Below are positions 25,710 through 34,959 of a stretch of 34,959 nt of DNA, piece after piece. A model generated the notes under the pieces. The model worked only from the letters and a program-made list of their open reading frames with translations, did no database searches and was not told the origin of the DNA. The stretch spans positions 1 to 34,959 of the forward strand of contig NZ_BBPH01000036.1 of NCBI RefSeq assembly GCF_000787695.1, in the 5' to 3' direction. This stretch comes from Paracoccus sp. PAMC 22219 (GTDB lineage Bacteria > Pseudomonadota > Alphaproteobacteria > Rhodobacterales > Rhodobacteraceae). Numbering within the stretch: the stretch's first letter is position 1; every line of letters starts with the position of its first letter. The position numbers and the translations under genes are program-made.

Positions 25710-26306
25710 ATGGCCAACATCGACTATTATCTGGGGACGATAAGCCCCTGGTGCTATCTTGCCGGCGAAAGACTGGAACAGATCGCCGCCCGGCACGGTG
25801 CGCAGATCACCTACAAGCCGCTGGACCTGCTGCAGCTGTTCGACCGCACCGGTGGGGTGCGCCCCGCGCAACGCCATGCCAGCCGCATGGAATACCGCGC
25901 GCAGGAGCTGCCGCGGTGGGCCGAACACCTGGGGATGCCCCTGAATTTCAAGCCGGCGCACTGGCCGGTCAACATGGCGCCGTCGTCCTATGCGATCATC
26001 GCGGCGCAGGCGGCAGGCGGTGATGTCGGCGCGCTCGTGCAGGGCTTCCTGCGCGCGGTCTGGGCCGAGGATCGCGACATCAGCGACGATGCGGTGATCC
26101 GCGACATCCTGGGCGCCAACGGGTTCGACCCGGCGCTGGCCGATACCGGGCTGTTCGTGGGGGCCGAAACCTATGGCCGCAACCTGGAACAGGCGGTGGC
26201 CGCGGGGGCGTTCGGGGCACCCTTCTATGTCGTGCGCGAGACCGATCAGCGGTTCTGGGGCCAGGACCGGCTGGACTTTCTGGACCGCCACCTGGCCACG
26301 CTATGA
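25710..26306 (+). CDS. 2-hydroxychromene-2-carboxylate isomerase-like DsbA-fold protein
   Basis: A 198-residue thioredoxin/DsbA-fold protein of the HCCA-isomerase/kappa-GST family. Characterised members isomerise a naphthalene intermediate using glutathione. The entry motif is DYYLGTISPWCYLAGERL, where most family members have SPYSYL; here the position carries a cysteine. The C-terminal segment AAGAFGAPFYVV contains the cis-proline loop, followed by FWGQDRLDFLDRHL, the family ending. No other aromatic-degradation genes are nearby, so a housekeeping glutathione-linked role is as likely as catabolism. Overlaps the following hydrolase by four bases (ATGA). Confidence 0.88.
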   Translation: MANIDYYLGTISPWCYLAGERLEQIAARHGAQITYKPLDLLQLFDRTGGVRPAQRHASRMEYRAQELPRWAEHLGMPLNFKPAHWPVNMAPSSYAIIAAQAAGGDVGALVQGFLRAVWAEDRDISDDAVIRDILGANGFDPALADTGLFVGAETYGRNLEQAVAAGAFGAPFYVVRETDQRFWGQDRLDFLDRHLATL

Positions 26307-27078
26307 GCGGACTGCACCTGCGGCACTGGCCGGGCGATGGGGATCGACCGGCCTTGGCGCTGCATTGCATGATGGGCAGCGGGTCGGGCTGGGGCCCGAT
26401 CGCGCGGCTGCTGGATGGGCGGGTCGATCTGCGCGCCTTCGACATGCCGGGCCACGGGCGCAGCGACGACTGGCAGCCCCAGCCCGACGGCCCGGATTAT
26501 CACACCGCGGTCACGCGGCTGGCGGCGGCGATGATCAACCGGCCGCTGGACCTGATCGGCCACAGCTTCGGCGCGACCGTGGCGCTGCGTATCGCGGTCG
26601 CCGCCCCGGAGGCCGTCCGCAGCCTGACCCTGATCGAGCCGGTGCTGTTCGCTGCCCGCCCCGACCCCGCCCAGGACGCGCTGGACGCGCGCATGGGCGA
26701 GCTGCTGGACCAAGGGCATGACGAACAGGCGATGGCCGCGTTCCTGTCGGTCTGGGGCGCGCAGGACCCCGACCGCCTGCCCCCGAGGCCCGCGCCCAGA
26801 TGGTGCGCCAGATCAGGCTGGTCGCCGGGACGGGCGACGCGCTGCGCCATGACAGCGCCCGCATCCTGCGCGAGGGCGGGCTGGAACAGATCGACGCGCC
26901 GGTGCTGCTGATCCAGGGGGCCGACAGCCCTGCGGTGATCGGCGGCATCATCGACGCGCTGGCCGAGCGCCTGCCCGACGTGGGCCGCGCCACGATCCCC
27001 GGTGCCGGTCACATGGCCCCGCTGACGCACCCGGACCAGGTCGCGGGGCTGATCGCGGTGAATCTGGAGCGCGCCTAG
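26303..27078 (+). CDS. Alpha/beta hydrolase (apparent frameshift)
   Basis: An alpha/beta-fold hydrolase cotranscribed with the isomerase. ALHCMMGSGSGWG holds the oxyanion region (HC in place of the usual HG), FDMPGHGRSDD follows, and LIGHSFGATVAL carries the nucleophile serine. In the 3' part, LIQGADSPAV and PGAGHMAPLTHPD supply the acid and histidine. The frame breaks at the C-run 26780-26784, where five C are present and six are needed (RLPPEARAQM). With one C restored the protein is about 258 residues and complete. Substrate unknown. Its TAG stop shares the tetramer CTAG with the stop of the convergent lectin gene. Confidence 0.87.
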
Positions 27079-27422
27079 AGGATGAAGTCCTGTTCGTCGG
27101 GCACCGCCCCGATGGCCATCCACTGCACCCGCATCCGCGCGATGCGGGTGTCGCCCCAGGTCCGGAACAGGATGTCAAAGCCGGTCAGGGTCACGTTCTC
27201 GACCTCCAGATCGCCGCGCTGGTTGCGGTCGCTGTCCAGGTCCCACATCCCGATGCTCAGATGCACGACCGGCGGGGCCACGAAGCGGTCGCCGAATTCG
27301 ACCCGTTGGCGGTGCGACCGGTCGCCCGTTTCGGTCCACATCGGTCCCTGCGTGTCGAAATCGGACACCATCGTGACCGCGCCACGCGCAATCCCGATCT
27401 CGTGGCTTGCAAATCGTATCAT
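27075..27422 (-). CDS. H-type lectin domain protein
   Basis: A 115-residue protein consisting almost entirely of an H-type lectin fold, first known from snail agglutinin and Dictyostelium discoidins. Features include VEFGDRFVAPPVVHLSIGMWD, an N-Q-R-x-D-x-E-V segment, the NVTLTGFDILFRTWGDT core and a final MRVQWMAIG strand. No signal peptide is seen, so it is probably cytoplasmic unless exported by another route. It is separated from the end of the atp operon by the operon's terminator. Carbohydrate binding is the family property, not shown here; biological role unknown. Confidence 0.82.
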   Translation of the reverse strand: MIRFASHEIGIARGAVTMVSDFDTQGPMWTETGDRSHRQRVEFGDRFVAPPVVHLSIGMWDLDSDRNQRGDLEVENVTLTGFDILFRTWGDTRIARMRVQWMAIGAVPDEQDFIL

Positions 27423-27470
27423 CCGGACCTTCCCGTCACCCGCGCGGCGATGCTAGCGGCGGCGGCAATG

Positions 27471-27500
27471 AAAAAAAAGCCCCGGCGGTGCCGGAGCTTT
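27471..27500 (-). terminator. Rho-independent terminator of the atp operon
   Basis: On the minus strand, an 11-bp stem with one mismatch (AAAGCTCCGGC / GCCGGGGCTTT, three-base loop) runs into a block of eight T residues (27478-27471). It lies 29 bases past the atpC stop and is the best-formed terminator in the window. Confidence 0.9.
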
Positions 27501-27528
27501 CTGGAACATCGTCGATCGGTCGGACGGA

Positions 27529-27977
27529 TCAGTCCGGAACGGTCGACTGGTTGGGGTCCAGCCCGATATGCGTGCCAAGCGCCTGCATGTCGCCCAGCAG
27601 CTTGACGGCGGCGGTCACGACCTCTTCGCCGACATGTTCGCGCCGATCCTTGGCGCTGCGATGGGCGCGGTGGGCGTCCTTCATCATGTCATTGTAGATG
27701 TCCTGCGTGATCTCCTCGCGCGGGTGACCGCGCTCGGCCAGCAGGCTGACGCTGTCCTGGTTGATCTCGGCAAATCCGCCGGTGACGGCGAATTCGCTGG
27801 TGGTGCCGTCGGCGCGACCAGGATCACCATGCCCGGACGCAGGGTCACGATCGTGGGCGCATGGCCGGGCATGGCGGTCAGATCGCCATCGCTGCCCGGC
27901 AGGCGCACCTCGCGCACGGGAACGGAGGCGAGGCTCCGTTCCGGCGACACGAGGTCGAACTGCATGGTATAGGCCAT
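27529..27977 (-). CDS. atpC: ATP synthase epsilon subunit (apparent frameshift)
   Basis: The central-stalk subunit that can inhibit ATP hydrolysis. The N-terminal beta-sandwich begins [14 protein letters not shown] and includes [22 protein letters not shown]. The frame fails between 27814 and 27821; adding one base gives [22 protein letters not shown]. That is followed by a helical C-terminal domain and the end [11 protein letters not shown] with a stop at 27529. The repaired length is about 149 residues, in the range for Rhodobacteraceae. The gap from atpD is nine bases. Confidence 0.93.
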
Positions 27978-27986
27978 GATGCCCCC

Positions 27987-29425
<1,439 letters not shown>

Positions 29426-29431
29426 TTACGG

Positions 29432-30304
29432 TCAAAGCGCCTCGGCGCCCGCAATGATTTCGATAAGTTCGGTGGTGATCGCTGCCTGACGCGAGCGGTT
29501 GTACTGCGTCGTCAGTCGGTCGATCATGTCGCCCGCGTTGCGCGTGGCGTTGTCCATCGCACTCATCCGCGCGCCCTGTTCGGACGCCGCATTCTCCAGC
29601 AGGGCGGCAAAGATCTGCGTGGCCACCGAACGGGGCAGCAGATCCGCTAGCAGATCCTCCTCGCCCGGCTCATAGTCGTACAGCGAATTGGTCGCGGACG
29701 CGCCTTCGGGAACCTCGGCGGGGATGATCTGGCGCGCGGTCGGGATCTGGCTGATCACCGATTCGAACCGGTTGTAGAAGATCGTCGCCACGTCGAAATC
29801 GCCCGTGTCGAAGCGGGTCAGCACCTCGTCGGTGATCGCGCGGGCCGTGTCATAGCCCATGCGCTTGACCTCGGAGAGGTCGACATGGTGCACGAACAGG
29901 CTGCCATAATCGCGCTTCAGCTGCTCGCGGCCCTTCTTGCCGACGGTCAGGATCGCGACCTGCTTGCCCTCGCCGCGCAGCTTTTCGGCGTGCTGGCGGG
30001 CCAGACGCACGATCGAGCTGTTGAAGCCACCGGCCAGGCCGCGCTCCGCGGTCATCACGACCAGCAGGTGACGCTTGTCCTCTCCGGTGCCCGCCAGCAG
30101 GCGGGGCGCGCCGGACTGGCCTGCCGCATTCGCGGTCAGGCCGGCCATGACGGCCGCCATGCGGTCGGCATAGGGGCGCGCGGCCTCCGCCGCCTCCTGC
30201 GCACGGCGCAGTTTGGCGGCGGCGACCATCTGCATCGCCTTGGTGATCTTCCGCGTGTTCTTGACGCTTCCGATCCGGTTCTTGAGATCCTTGAGACTGG
30301 GCAT
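29432..30304 (-). CDS. atpG: ATP synthase gamma subunit
   Basis: A 290-residue rotor shaft of F1. The N-terminal helix [20 protein letters not shown] with the following [16 protein letters not shown], and the C-terminal helix ending [16 protein letters not shown], are the conserved coiled-coil of the shaft. The central Rossmann-like domain contains [17 protein letters not shown] strong GAGGGGG ribosome site precedes the ATG. Length and motifs are normal. Confidence 0.98.
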   Translation of the reverse strand: MPSLKDLKNRIGSVKNTRKITKAMQMVAAAKLRRAQEAAEAARPYADRMAAVMAGLTANAAGQSGAPRLLAGTGEDKRHLLVVMTAERGLAGGFNSSIVRLARQHAEKLRGEGKQVAILTVGKKGREQLKRDYGSLFVHHVDLSEVKRMGYDTARAITDEVLTRFDTGDFDVATIFYNRFESVISQIPTARQIIPAEVPEGASATNSLYDYEPGEEDLLADLLPRSVATQIFAALLENAASEQGARMSAMDNATRNAGDMIDRLTTQYNRSRQAAITTELIEIIAGAEAL

Positions 30305-30316
30305 CTATTCCCCCTC

Positions 30317-31852
30317 TCAGGCGCGGGTGCGGTTGTATTCGTCCAGCGCCGCCTTGATCGAGGCTTCCAGCTCTCCGCCGATCTTGCGATCGTTGCGGGT
30401 CATGTCGTCCAGCAGATCGGACTTCTGGCTGCGCAGGAACTGAAGCAGACCGTCTTCCCAGGCCACGACCTCGCGCACGGGCACGCTGTCGATATAGCCC
30501 TTGGTACCGGCATAGATCACGATCACGATCTCGGCGTTGGTCAGCGGGCGGTACTGGGGCTGCTTCATCAGCTCGGTCAGGCGGGCACCCCGGTTCAGCA
30601 GGCGCTGAGTCGCGGCATCCAGGTCCGAACCGAACTGGGCGAAGGCTGCCATCTCGCGGTACTGCGCCAGCTCCAGCTTGACCGGACCGGCGACGGATTT
30701 CATCGCCTTGGTCTGGGCAGCCGAACCCACGCGCGACACCGACAGACCGGTGTTCACGGCCGGGCGGACGCCCTGGAAGAACAGTTCGGTTTCCAGGAAG
30801 ATCTGGCCGTCGGTGATCGAGATCACGTTGGTCGGGATATAGGCCGACAGGTCGCCCGCCTGCGTCTCGATGATCGGCAGCGCGGTCAGCGAACCCGAAC
30901 CGTTGGCCTCGTTCATCTTGGCCGAACGCTCCAGCAGGCGCGAGTGCAGATAGAACACGTCGCCCGGATAGGCTTCGCGTCCGGGCGGACGGCGCAGCAG
31001 CAGCGACATCTGGCGATAGGCCACGGCCTGCTTGGACAGATCGTCATAGATGATCAGCGCGTCCATGCCGTTGTCGCGGAAATACTCGCCGATCGCGGTG
31101 CCCGAGAAGGGCGCCAGGAACTGCATCGGCGCCGGGTCGGACGCGGTCGCGGCCACGACGGTGGTGTAGGCCATGGCGCCGGTCTCTTCCAGCTTCTTGA
31201 CCAGCTGGGCGACGGTCGAACGCTTCTGACCCACTGCGACATAGATGCAGTGCAGGGTCTTCATGCCCTCGGCCTCACGGCCGTTATAGCTCATCTGGTT
31301 CAGGATCGTGTCCAGCGCGATCGCGGTCTTGCCGGTCTGGCGGTCACCGATGATCAGTTCGCGCTGGCCGCGGCCGACGGGGATCATGGCGTCCACGGAT
31401 TTCAGGCCGGTCGCCATCGGCTCGTGCACCGATTTGCGCGGCATGATGCCGGGGGCCTTCATGTCGGCGATGCGGCGCTCGGTCGTCTCGATCGGGCCCT
31501 TGCCGTCGATCGGGTTGCCCAGGCCGTCCACGACGCGGCCCAGCAGGGCCTTGCCCACCGGAACGTCCACGATCGAGCGCGTGCGCTTGACGGTGTCGCC
31601 TTCCTTGATGGAACGGTCGTTGCCGAAGATCACGACGCCGACGTTGTCGGTCTCGAGGTTCAGCACCATGCCGCGGATCCCGCCGGGGAACTCGACCATC
31701 TCGCCGGCCTGGACCTTGTCCAGACCATAGACGCGCGCGATGCCGTCACCGACGGACAGGACCTGACCAACTTCGGCAACTTCGGCGTCCTGGCCGAAGT
31801 TCTTGATCTGCTCCTTGAGGATCGCCGAAATTTCGGCAGCCTGGATTCCCAT
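30317..31852 (-). CDS. atpA: ATP synthase alpha subunit
   Basis: A 511-residue non-catalytic nucleotide-binding subunit of F1. The P-loop [13 protein letters not shown] lies near residue 168; [40 protein letters not shown] is seen in two blocks ([10 protein letters not shown] and [16 protein letters not shown]). The [13 protein letters not shown] segment marks the alpha signature, and the C-terminal helical bundle is complete. The start overlaps the atpH stop (TAATG), so translation is coupled. The gap to atpG is 12 bases. Confidence 0.98.
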   Translation of the reverse strand: MGIQAAEISAILKEQIKNFGQDAEVAEVGQVLSVGDGIARVYGLDKVQAGEMVEFPGGIRGMVLNLETDNVGVVIFGNDRSIKEGDTVKRTRSIVDVPVGKALLGRVVDGLGNPIDGKGPIETTERRIADMKAPGIMPRKSVHEPMATGLKSVDAMIPVGRGQRELIIGDRQTGKTAIALDTILNQMSYNGREAEGMKTLHCIYVAVGQKRSTVAQLVKKLEETGAMAYTTVVAATASDPAPMQFLAPFSGTAIGEYFRDNGMDALIIYDDLSKQAVAYRQMSLLLRRPPGREAYPGDVFYLHSRLLERSAKMNEANGSGSLTALPIIETQAGDLSAYIPTNVISITDGQIFLETELFFQGVRPAVNTGLSVSRVGSAAQTKAMKSVAGPVKLELAQYREMAAFAQFGSDLDAATQRLLNRGARLTELMKQPQYRPLTNAEIVIVIYAGTKGYIDSVPVREVVAWEDGLLQFLRSQKSDLLDDMTRNDRKIGGELEASIKAALDEYNRTRA

Positions 31853-32412
31853 TATCCGACCTCTTTCATGACATTCTGCAGGGAAGCGAGCTTCGAGCGG
31901 ACCGAACTGTCGATCATCTGCGAGCCCAACTTGACAATCATGCCGCCGATGAGGGTCTCATCGACGCGCGTGTTCAGCTTGACCGTCTTGCCCGATTTCT
32001 CGGCCAGGGTCTGTTTCAGGCGGTCCATCTGCGCATCCGTCAGCGCGATGGCGCTGGTGACGTCGGCGGTGATCTCGCCGCGCTCGGTCGCGATCAGCTG
32101 CGCCAGGCGGGCGGTCAGCTGCGGCAGCACGAACAGGCGGCGATTCTTGGCCATCAGGCGCAACGTGTTGGTCAGCACCGCGTCCAGCCCCATGGTCCCG
32201 GCCAGCGCCTCGATGGCGCGCGACTGGTCCTCGCGGGAGTATTTCGGGCTGGAGATCAGCTCGCGCAGGTCGGCGCTGTCGTGCAGGGCCGTGTTCAGAT
32301 CGTCGGTCTGGGTCGCCAGGGCATCCACGCCCCCGCTTTCCTTCGCGATCTCGAAGACGGCCTGCGCATAGCGTCCGGCGATGCTCTGGGACATGGAAAC
32401 AGAGTTGGCCAC
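31852..32412 (-). CDS. atpH: ATP synthase delta subunit
   Basis: The peripheral-stalk subunit joining F1 to F0. It contains [16 protein letters not shown] at the N-terminus, a middle helical domain, and the C-terminal [34 protein letters not shown], where the last block ([10 protein letters not shown]) is the family signature. An ATG at 32418 is possible, but AAAGG would then touch the start codon. The GTG at 32412 has AAAGGA at a workable six-base distance, so I prefer it (about 186 residues). First gene of atpHAGDC. Confidence 0.95.
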   Translation of the reverse strand: MANSVSMSQSIAGRYAQAVFEIAKESGGVDALATQTDDLNTALHDSADLRELISSPKYSREDQSRAIEALAGTMGLDAVLTNTLRLMAKNRRLFVLPQLTARLAQLIATERGEITADVTSAIALTDAQMDRLKQTLAEKSGKTVKLNTRVDETLIGGMIVKLGSQMIDSSVRSKLASLQNVMKEVG

Positions 32413-32529
32413 GGTCATCCTTTACGGTTTGCGCAAACCCCGCTGGCGGGCCGGGCTGGTGCCTGGTCTGTCGCGGGGTGCGGGTCGCGGTCGCGCGGCT
32501 GATGGAAGGTCGCGCGCAAATCTGGGGCG

Positions 32530-32558
32530 TCTCTAGCAGGTGATTTGACGCCCGGCAA
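32530..32558 (-). promoter_or_regulatory. Candidate promoter of atpHAGDC
   Basis: On the minus strand TTGCCG (32558-32553), 17 bases, TAGAGA (32535-32530). The expected start near 32523 gives a leader of about 110 bases. A perfect palindrome lies directly upstream of the -35. Confidence 0.45.
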
Positions 32559-32561
32559 CCG

Positions 32562-32575
32562 TTCAGGGCCCTGAA
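32562..32575. promoter_or_regulatory. 14-bp palindrome upstream of the atp promoter
   Basis: TTCAGGGCCCTGAA, a perfect palindrome ending three bases upstream of the candidate -35, with its centre near -45. Flanking CG on both sides nearly extends it. This is a classic position for an activator or repressor site; the protein is unknown. Confidence 0.4.
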
Positions 32576-32692
32576 ACGCGGGCCTTTGCGACAAAGGGTG
32601 CAGGATCGGGGAAACCCGCCGGGGGCAGCGCTAACACCCCGCCCCGGCACCCCGTGGCGCCCTGTGGCAGGATGTCGCATCGGGGGTCGGTT

Positions 32693-33466
32693 TCAGTCGG
32701 TTTCGCGGGCCGTGGGCGCGGTCTGGGGCCGCGGGCGGGCCACCCCGTCCAGGATCTCCAGCGGGCTGGGCACGTGGATTCGCACCCCGGGGCCGATCGG
32801 CGCGCGGGCGTGCTTGGACAGCTCGACCATGATGACGCCGGCGATCAGCACCCGGCTGATGCGCGCGCCGGTGCGTTCCCAGAACTGGGCGCTGCGCAGC
32901 CAGAATCGCCGGTCGGACGGCGGGATATAGACGGCGCTGCCGTGCCAGTCGGGCTGGAACCCGGCGCGGCGCATCTGCGCCTCGATCTGGCCGGTGGTGT
33001 AGGACCGTCCAAAGCCGAAGGGCGTGCGGTCGGACGCGGCCCACAGCCCCGCCCGGTTCGGCACCATCAGCATCATCCGCCCCCCCGGCCCCAGACAGCG
33101 CCAGGCTTCGGTCAGCAATTCGCGGGGGTGTTCGCTGGTCTCCAGCCCGTGCAGCATCACCAGCCGGTCCAGGCTGCCGGTCTGGATGGGCCAGGCGGTC
33201 TCGTCGCACAGCACGGCGTGGTTGGGCATGCCCGCGGGCCAGCCCATCACCCCCTGCGGCCCCGGCATCAGCGCGGTCACCCGCCGCGCGGTCGGCAGAT
33301 AGGGTCGCAGCATCGGCGCCGCGAAGCCGAACCCCGCCACCGTCATGCCGCTGGTGCGCGCCGGATCCCACCGCGCGGTCAGCCGATCGCGCAGGATCCG
33401 CTGGACCACGCGCCCCAACGCCCGCTGATAGTAAAACCGCCGCAGCTGGTCGATGTCATGGTGCAT
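32693..33466 (-). CDS. SAM-dependent methyltransferase (class I, UbiE/type-11-like)
   Basis: A 257-residue soluble protein with a Rossmann-type methyltransferase core. The glycine-rich motif I is partly degenerate (MTVAGFGFAAPMLRPYL, near residue 45). The later blocks are better: LPIQTGSLDRLVMLHGLETSEHP is seen in two parts (QTGSLDRLVMLHGLE, then HPRELL), followed by WRCLGPGGRMMLMVPNRAGLW, the post-motif III region. The N-terminal 35 residues and the last 40 have no recognisable domain. The substrate is unknown; neighbours do not reveal it. It is divergent from gloB, 57 bases apart, an arrangement I recall in related genomes, where the pair may share control. Confidence 0.85.
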   Translation of the reverse strand: MHHDIDQLRRFYYQRALGRVVQRILRDRLTARWDPARTSGMTVAGFGFAAPMLRPYLPTARRVTALMPGPQGVMGWPAGMPNHAVLCDETAWPIQTGSLDRLVMLHGLETSEHPRELLTEAWRCLGPGGRMMLMVPNRAGLWAASDRTPFGFGRSYTTGQIEAQMRRAGFQPDWHGSAVYIPPSDRRFWLRSAQFWERTGARISRVLIAGVIMVELSKHARAPIGPGVRIHVPSPLEILDGVARPRPQTAPTARETD

Positions 33467-33523
33467 TGCGCGCAGGTCCCGGTTTTGACAGGCTCAGGTG
33501 AACACATGGTCAAGGATTTGCCA

Positions 33524-34270
33524 ATGCCGCTGGAACTGGTCACGCTGCGCTGTCTCAAGGACAACTATGCCTATCTGCTGCATTCCGACGCGGGCACTGT
33601 GCTGATCGACGCGCCAGAGGCCATGCCGATCCTGACCGAACTGGACGCGCGGGGCTGGGGTCTGGACGCGATCCTGCTGACCCATCACCACGACGACCAC
33701 ATCCAGGCCGTGCCGGAGATCGTCGCGGCCACCGGCGCGCGGGTCATCGGGGCGGCCGCCGACGCGCATCGCCTGCCGCCGCTGGACGTCAGCGTCGCCC
33801 CCGGAGAGCCGTTGGAGATTTTGGGCGAGCCCGTCCACGTGATCGACGTGTCGGGCCACACGGTCGGCCACGTGGCGTTCCATTTTCCGGGCAGCGCCAT
33901 GGCCTTCACCGCCGACAGCCTGATGGCCCTTGGTTGCGGCCGCCTGTTCGAGGGCGACCCTGCGATGATGTGGGACAGCCTGTCGCGGCTGAACGCCCTG
34001 CCCGGCGACACGCTGATCTGTTCGGGACACGACTATTGCACGGGCAACGGCGCATTCGCCCTGTCGGTCGATCCCGACAACGCGGCGCTGCAGGACCGCC
34101 TGTCGGCCATCGCCGAGGCGCGCATTCCCTGCGCCCCCGCCACGCTGGATGTGGAACGCGCGACGAACCCGTTCCTGCGCCCGGCCGCGCTGTCCGCGGC
34201 GCTTGGGATGGGGGATGCGGACGACGCGCAGGTCTTTGCCCGCCTGCGCCGGATGAAGGACGATTTCTGA
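33524..34270 (+). CDS. gloB: Hydroxyacylglutathione hydrolase (glyoxalase II)
   Basis: A 248-residue metallo-beta-lactamase-fold enzyme. It hydrolyses S-D-lactoylglutathione to D-lactate and glutathione, completing methylglyoxal detoxification. The metal motif THHHDDH lies near residues 53-59. Further ligands are the histidine in VIDVSGHTVGH, the aspartate in FTADSLMALGCGRLFEGDP, and the histidine in CSGHDYCTGN. The C-terminal substrate-binding domain ends in RLRRMKDDF. The ATG at 33524 is preceded by AAGGA at good spacing; the ATG at 33506 is less likely. Confidence 0.95.
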   Translation: MPLELVTLRCLKDNYAYLLHSDAGTVLIDAPEAMPILTELDARGWGLDAILLTHHHDDHIQAVPEIVAATGARVIGAAADAHRLPPLDVSVAPGEPLEILGEPVHVIDVSGHTVGHVAFHFPGSAMAFTADSLMALGCGRLFEGDPAMMWDSLSRLNALPGDTLICSGHDYCTGNGAFALSVDPDNAALQDRLSAIAEARIPCAPATLDVERATNPFLRPAALSAALGMGDADDAQVFARLRRMKDDF

Positions 34271-34486
34271 GGCCTGCGGCATCCGCGCACGGGGCCGTGT
34301 GGTCCCTGCGCTTGAAATGCGGGCTTTGTGACATCACATCTGCCTCAAGCGTGGGAAAATCGTGGCACCTGTCTGAAAAACCACTTGAAGCCAAACGAAA
34401 TCCACCAAATCTTAACCTTACCGTGACAGTCTGGGCAGGTGGGCCACGAGCAGCCCATACCGCCAGCCGACTGACAGGAGACGACC
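34271..34486 (+). promoter_or_regulatory. Upstream region of clpA
   Basis: A 216-bp gap, AT-richer than the flanks between about 34320 and 34440. The best promoter guess is CTTGAA at 34384-34389 with AAATCT 17 bases on (34407-34412). A CTTGAA -35 would also suit a heat-shock sigma factor, but its CCCCAT-like -10 is only weakly matched. No gene is seen here. Confidence 0.3.
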
Positions 34487-34959
34487 GTGCCAAGTTTCTC
34501 GACCTCCCTGGAACAGGCCATTCACCAGGCGCTTGCGCTGGCGAACGAACATCGACACGAGCTTGCGACGCTGGAACACCTGTTGCTGGCGCTGACCGAG
34601 GAACCCGATGCGGTCAAGGTCATGCGCGCATGCAACGTGGACCTCGAGGATCTGCGCAAGACGCTGGTCGATTTCATCGAGGATGACCTGTCGACCCTGA
34701 TCACCGACGTCGAAGGATCCGAAGCCGTGCCCACGGCCGCGTTCCAGCGCGTCATCCAGCGCGCGGCGATCCACGTGCAAAGCTCGGGCCGGCAGGAGGT
34801 CACCGGCGCGAACGTGCTGGTCGCGATCTTTGCCGAGCGCGAATCGAACGCGGCCTTCTTCCTGCAGGAGATGGACATGACCCGTTACGACGCGGTCAAC
34901 TTCATCGCGCATGGCGTGGCCAAGAACCCGTCCTTCAACGAACCCCGAAAGGTGGTCGG
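34487..34959 (+). CDS. clpA: ATP-dependent Clp protease ATP-binding subunit ClpA (5' part only)
   Basis: The N-terminal 157 residues of ClpA, cut by the window edge. ClpA unfolds substrates for ClpP and receives N-end-rule substrates from ClpS. It starts at a GTG (34487) with CAGGAG six bases upstream. The two Clp-N repeats are clear: LEQAIHQALALANEHRHE with ATLEHLLLALTEEPD, then FQRVIQRAAIHVQSSGRQEV with GANVLVAIFAERES. The ALANEHRHELATLEHLL style (ATLEH) separates ClpA from ClpB and ClpC. clpS normally precedes clpA; the 216 bases upstream contain no clpS. The ATPase domains lie beyond the window. Confidence 0.93.
   Translation, partial: MPSFSTSLEQAIHQALALANEHRHELATLEHLLLALTEEPDAVKVMRACNVDLEDLRKTLVDFIEDDLSTLITDVEGSEAVPTAAFQRVIQRAAIHVQSSGRQEVTGANVLVAIFAERESNAAFFLQEMDMTRYDAVNFIAHGVAKNPSFNEPRKVV

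Larger units (their letters stand above)
32419..32692. other. Upstream region of the atp operon
   Basis: A 274-bp gap between the methyltransferase stop and atpH. It holds the atp promoter candidate (32530-32558), a 14-bp palindrome (32562-32575) and a G/C-rich leader of about 110 bases. No open reading frame with a ribosome site or recognisable product was found. Confidence 0.5.

Noticed and set aside
25710..27078. Naphthalene or other aromatic degradation operon
   Set aside because: Only the isomerase-like gene recalls that pathway; no dioxygenase, dehydrogenase or aldolase accompanies it, and the motif differs from characterised enzymes.

Overview
The window is chromosomal DNA of a high-GC alphaproteobacterium, most likely of the Rhodobacteraceae/Paracoccaceae and plausibly Paracoccus-like. 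The evidence is the split F1 ATP synthase operon in the order atpH-A-G-D-C without F0 genes, a small H-type lectin gene next to it, glcDEF, ZapA with a coiled-coil partner gene, divergent purD/xseA, and the strong G/C third-position bias. The genus is inference. I find no rRNA, tRNA, CRISPR array, insertion sequence, phage gene or plasmid function. This is core chromosome rather than an accessory island, and I found no convincing new multi-gene system.

Layout. 1-4.4 kb (minus): a small heat-shock protein and the glycolate oxidase operon glcD-glcE-glcF. 4.5-8.9 kb: a DUF599 membrane protein, an MFS exporter, a conserved unknown, an alpha/beta hydrolase, a lipoprotein, zapA and a coiled-coil gene. 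8.9-12.9 kb: an osmotic/ionic locus, with a BCCT compatible-solute transporter divergent from a KtrA/KtrB-type potassium uptake pair. 12.9-16.6 kb: hisB-hisH, an adenine deaminase and, convergent to them, cmk. 16.8-24.5 kb: a LuxR-family regulator without a LuxI, rpsB-tsf, eda with an MFS transporter, and xseA divergent from purD. 24.6-27.4 kb: prs (convergent with purD), a DsbA-fold isomerase overlapping an alpha/beta hydrolase, and the H-type lectin. 27.5-32.4 kb: atpHAGDC with a promoter and a clear terminator. 32.7-35 kb: a methyltransferase divergent from gloB, and the 5' end of clpA.

The most striking property concerns the sequence itself. Eight otherwise intact genes (MFS, BCCT, ade, cmk, xseA, a hydrolase, atpC, atpD) each lose frame once, and hisH loses it twice. 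All ten breaks are repaired by adding one base, usually in a short G or C run. Several of these genes are essential or nearly so, so I read this as assembly or sequencing error and annotate the full-length genes across the breaks. Other points of interest are regulatory and architectural: a shared -35 hexamer serving glcDEF and a probably leaderless DUF599 mRNA, a 14-bp palindrome abutting the atp promoter, a perfect hairpin between rpsB and tsf, two convergent gene pairs whose stop codons are the same CTAG, and a BCCT transporter with a proline-rich cytoplasmic extension facing the potassium uptake genes.
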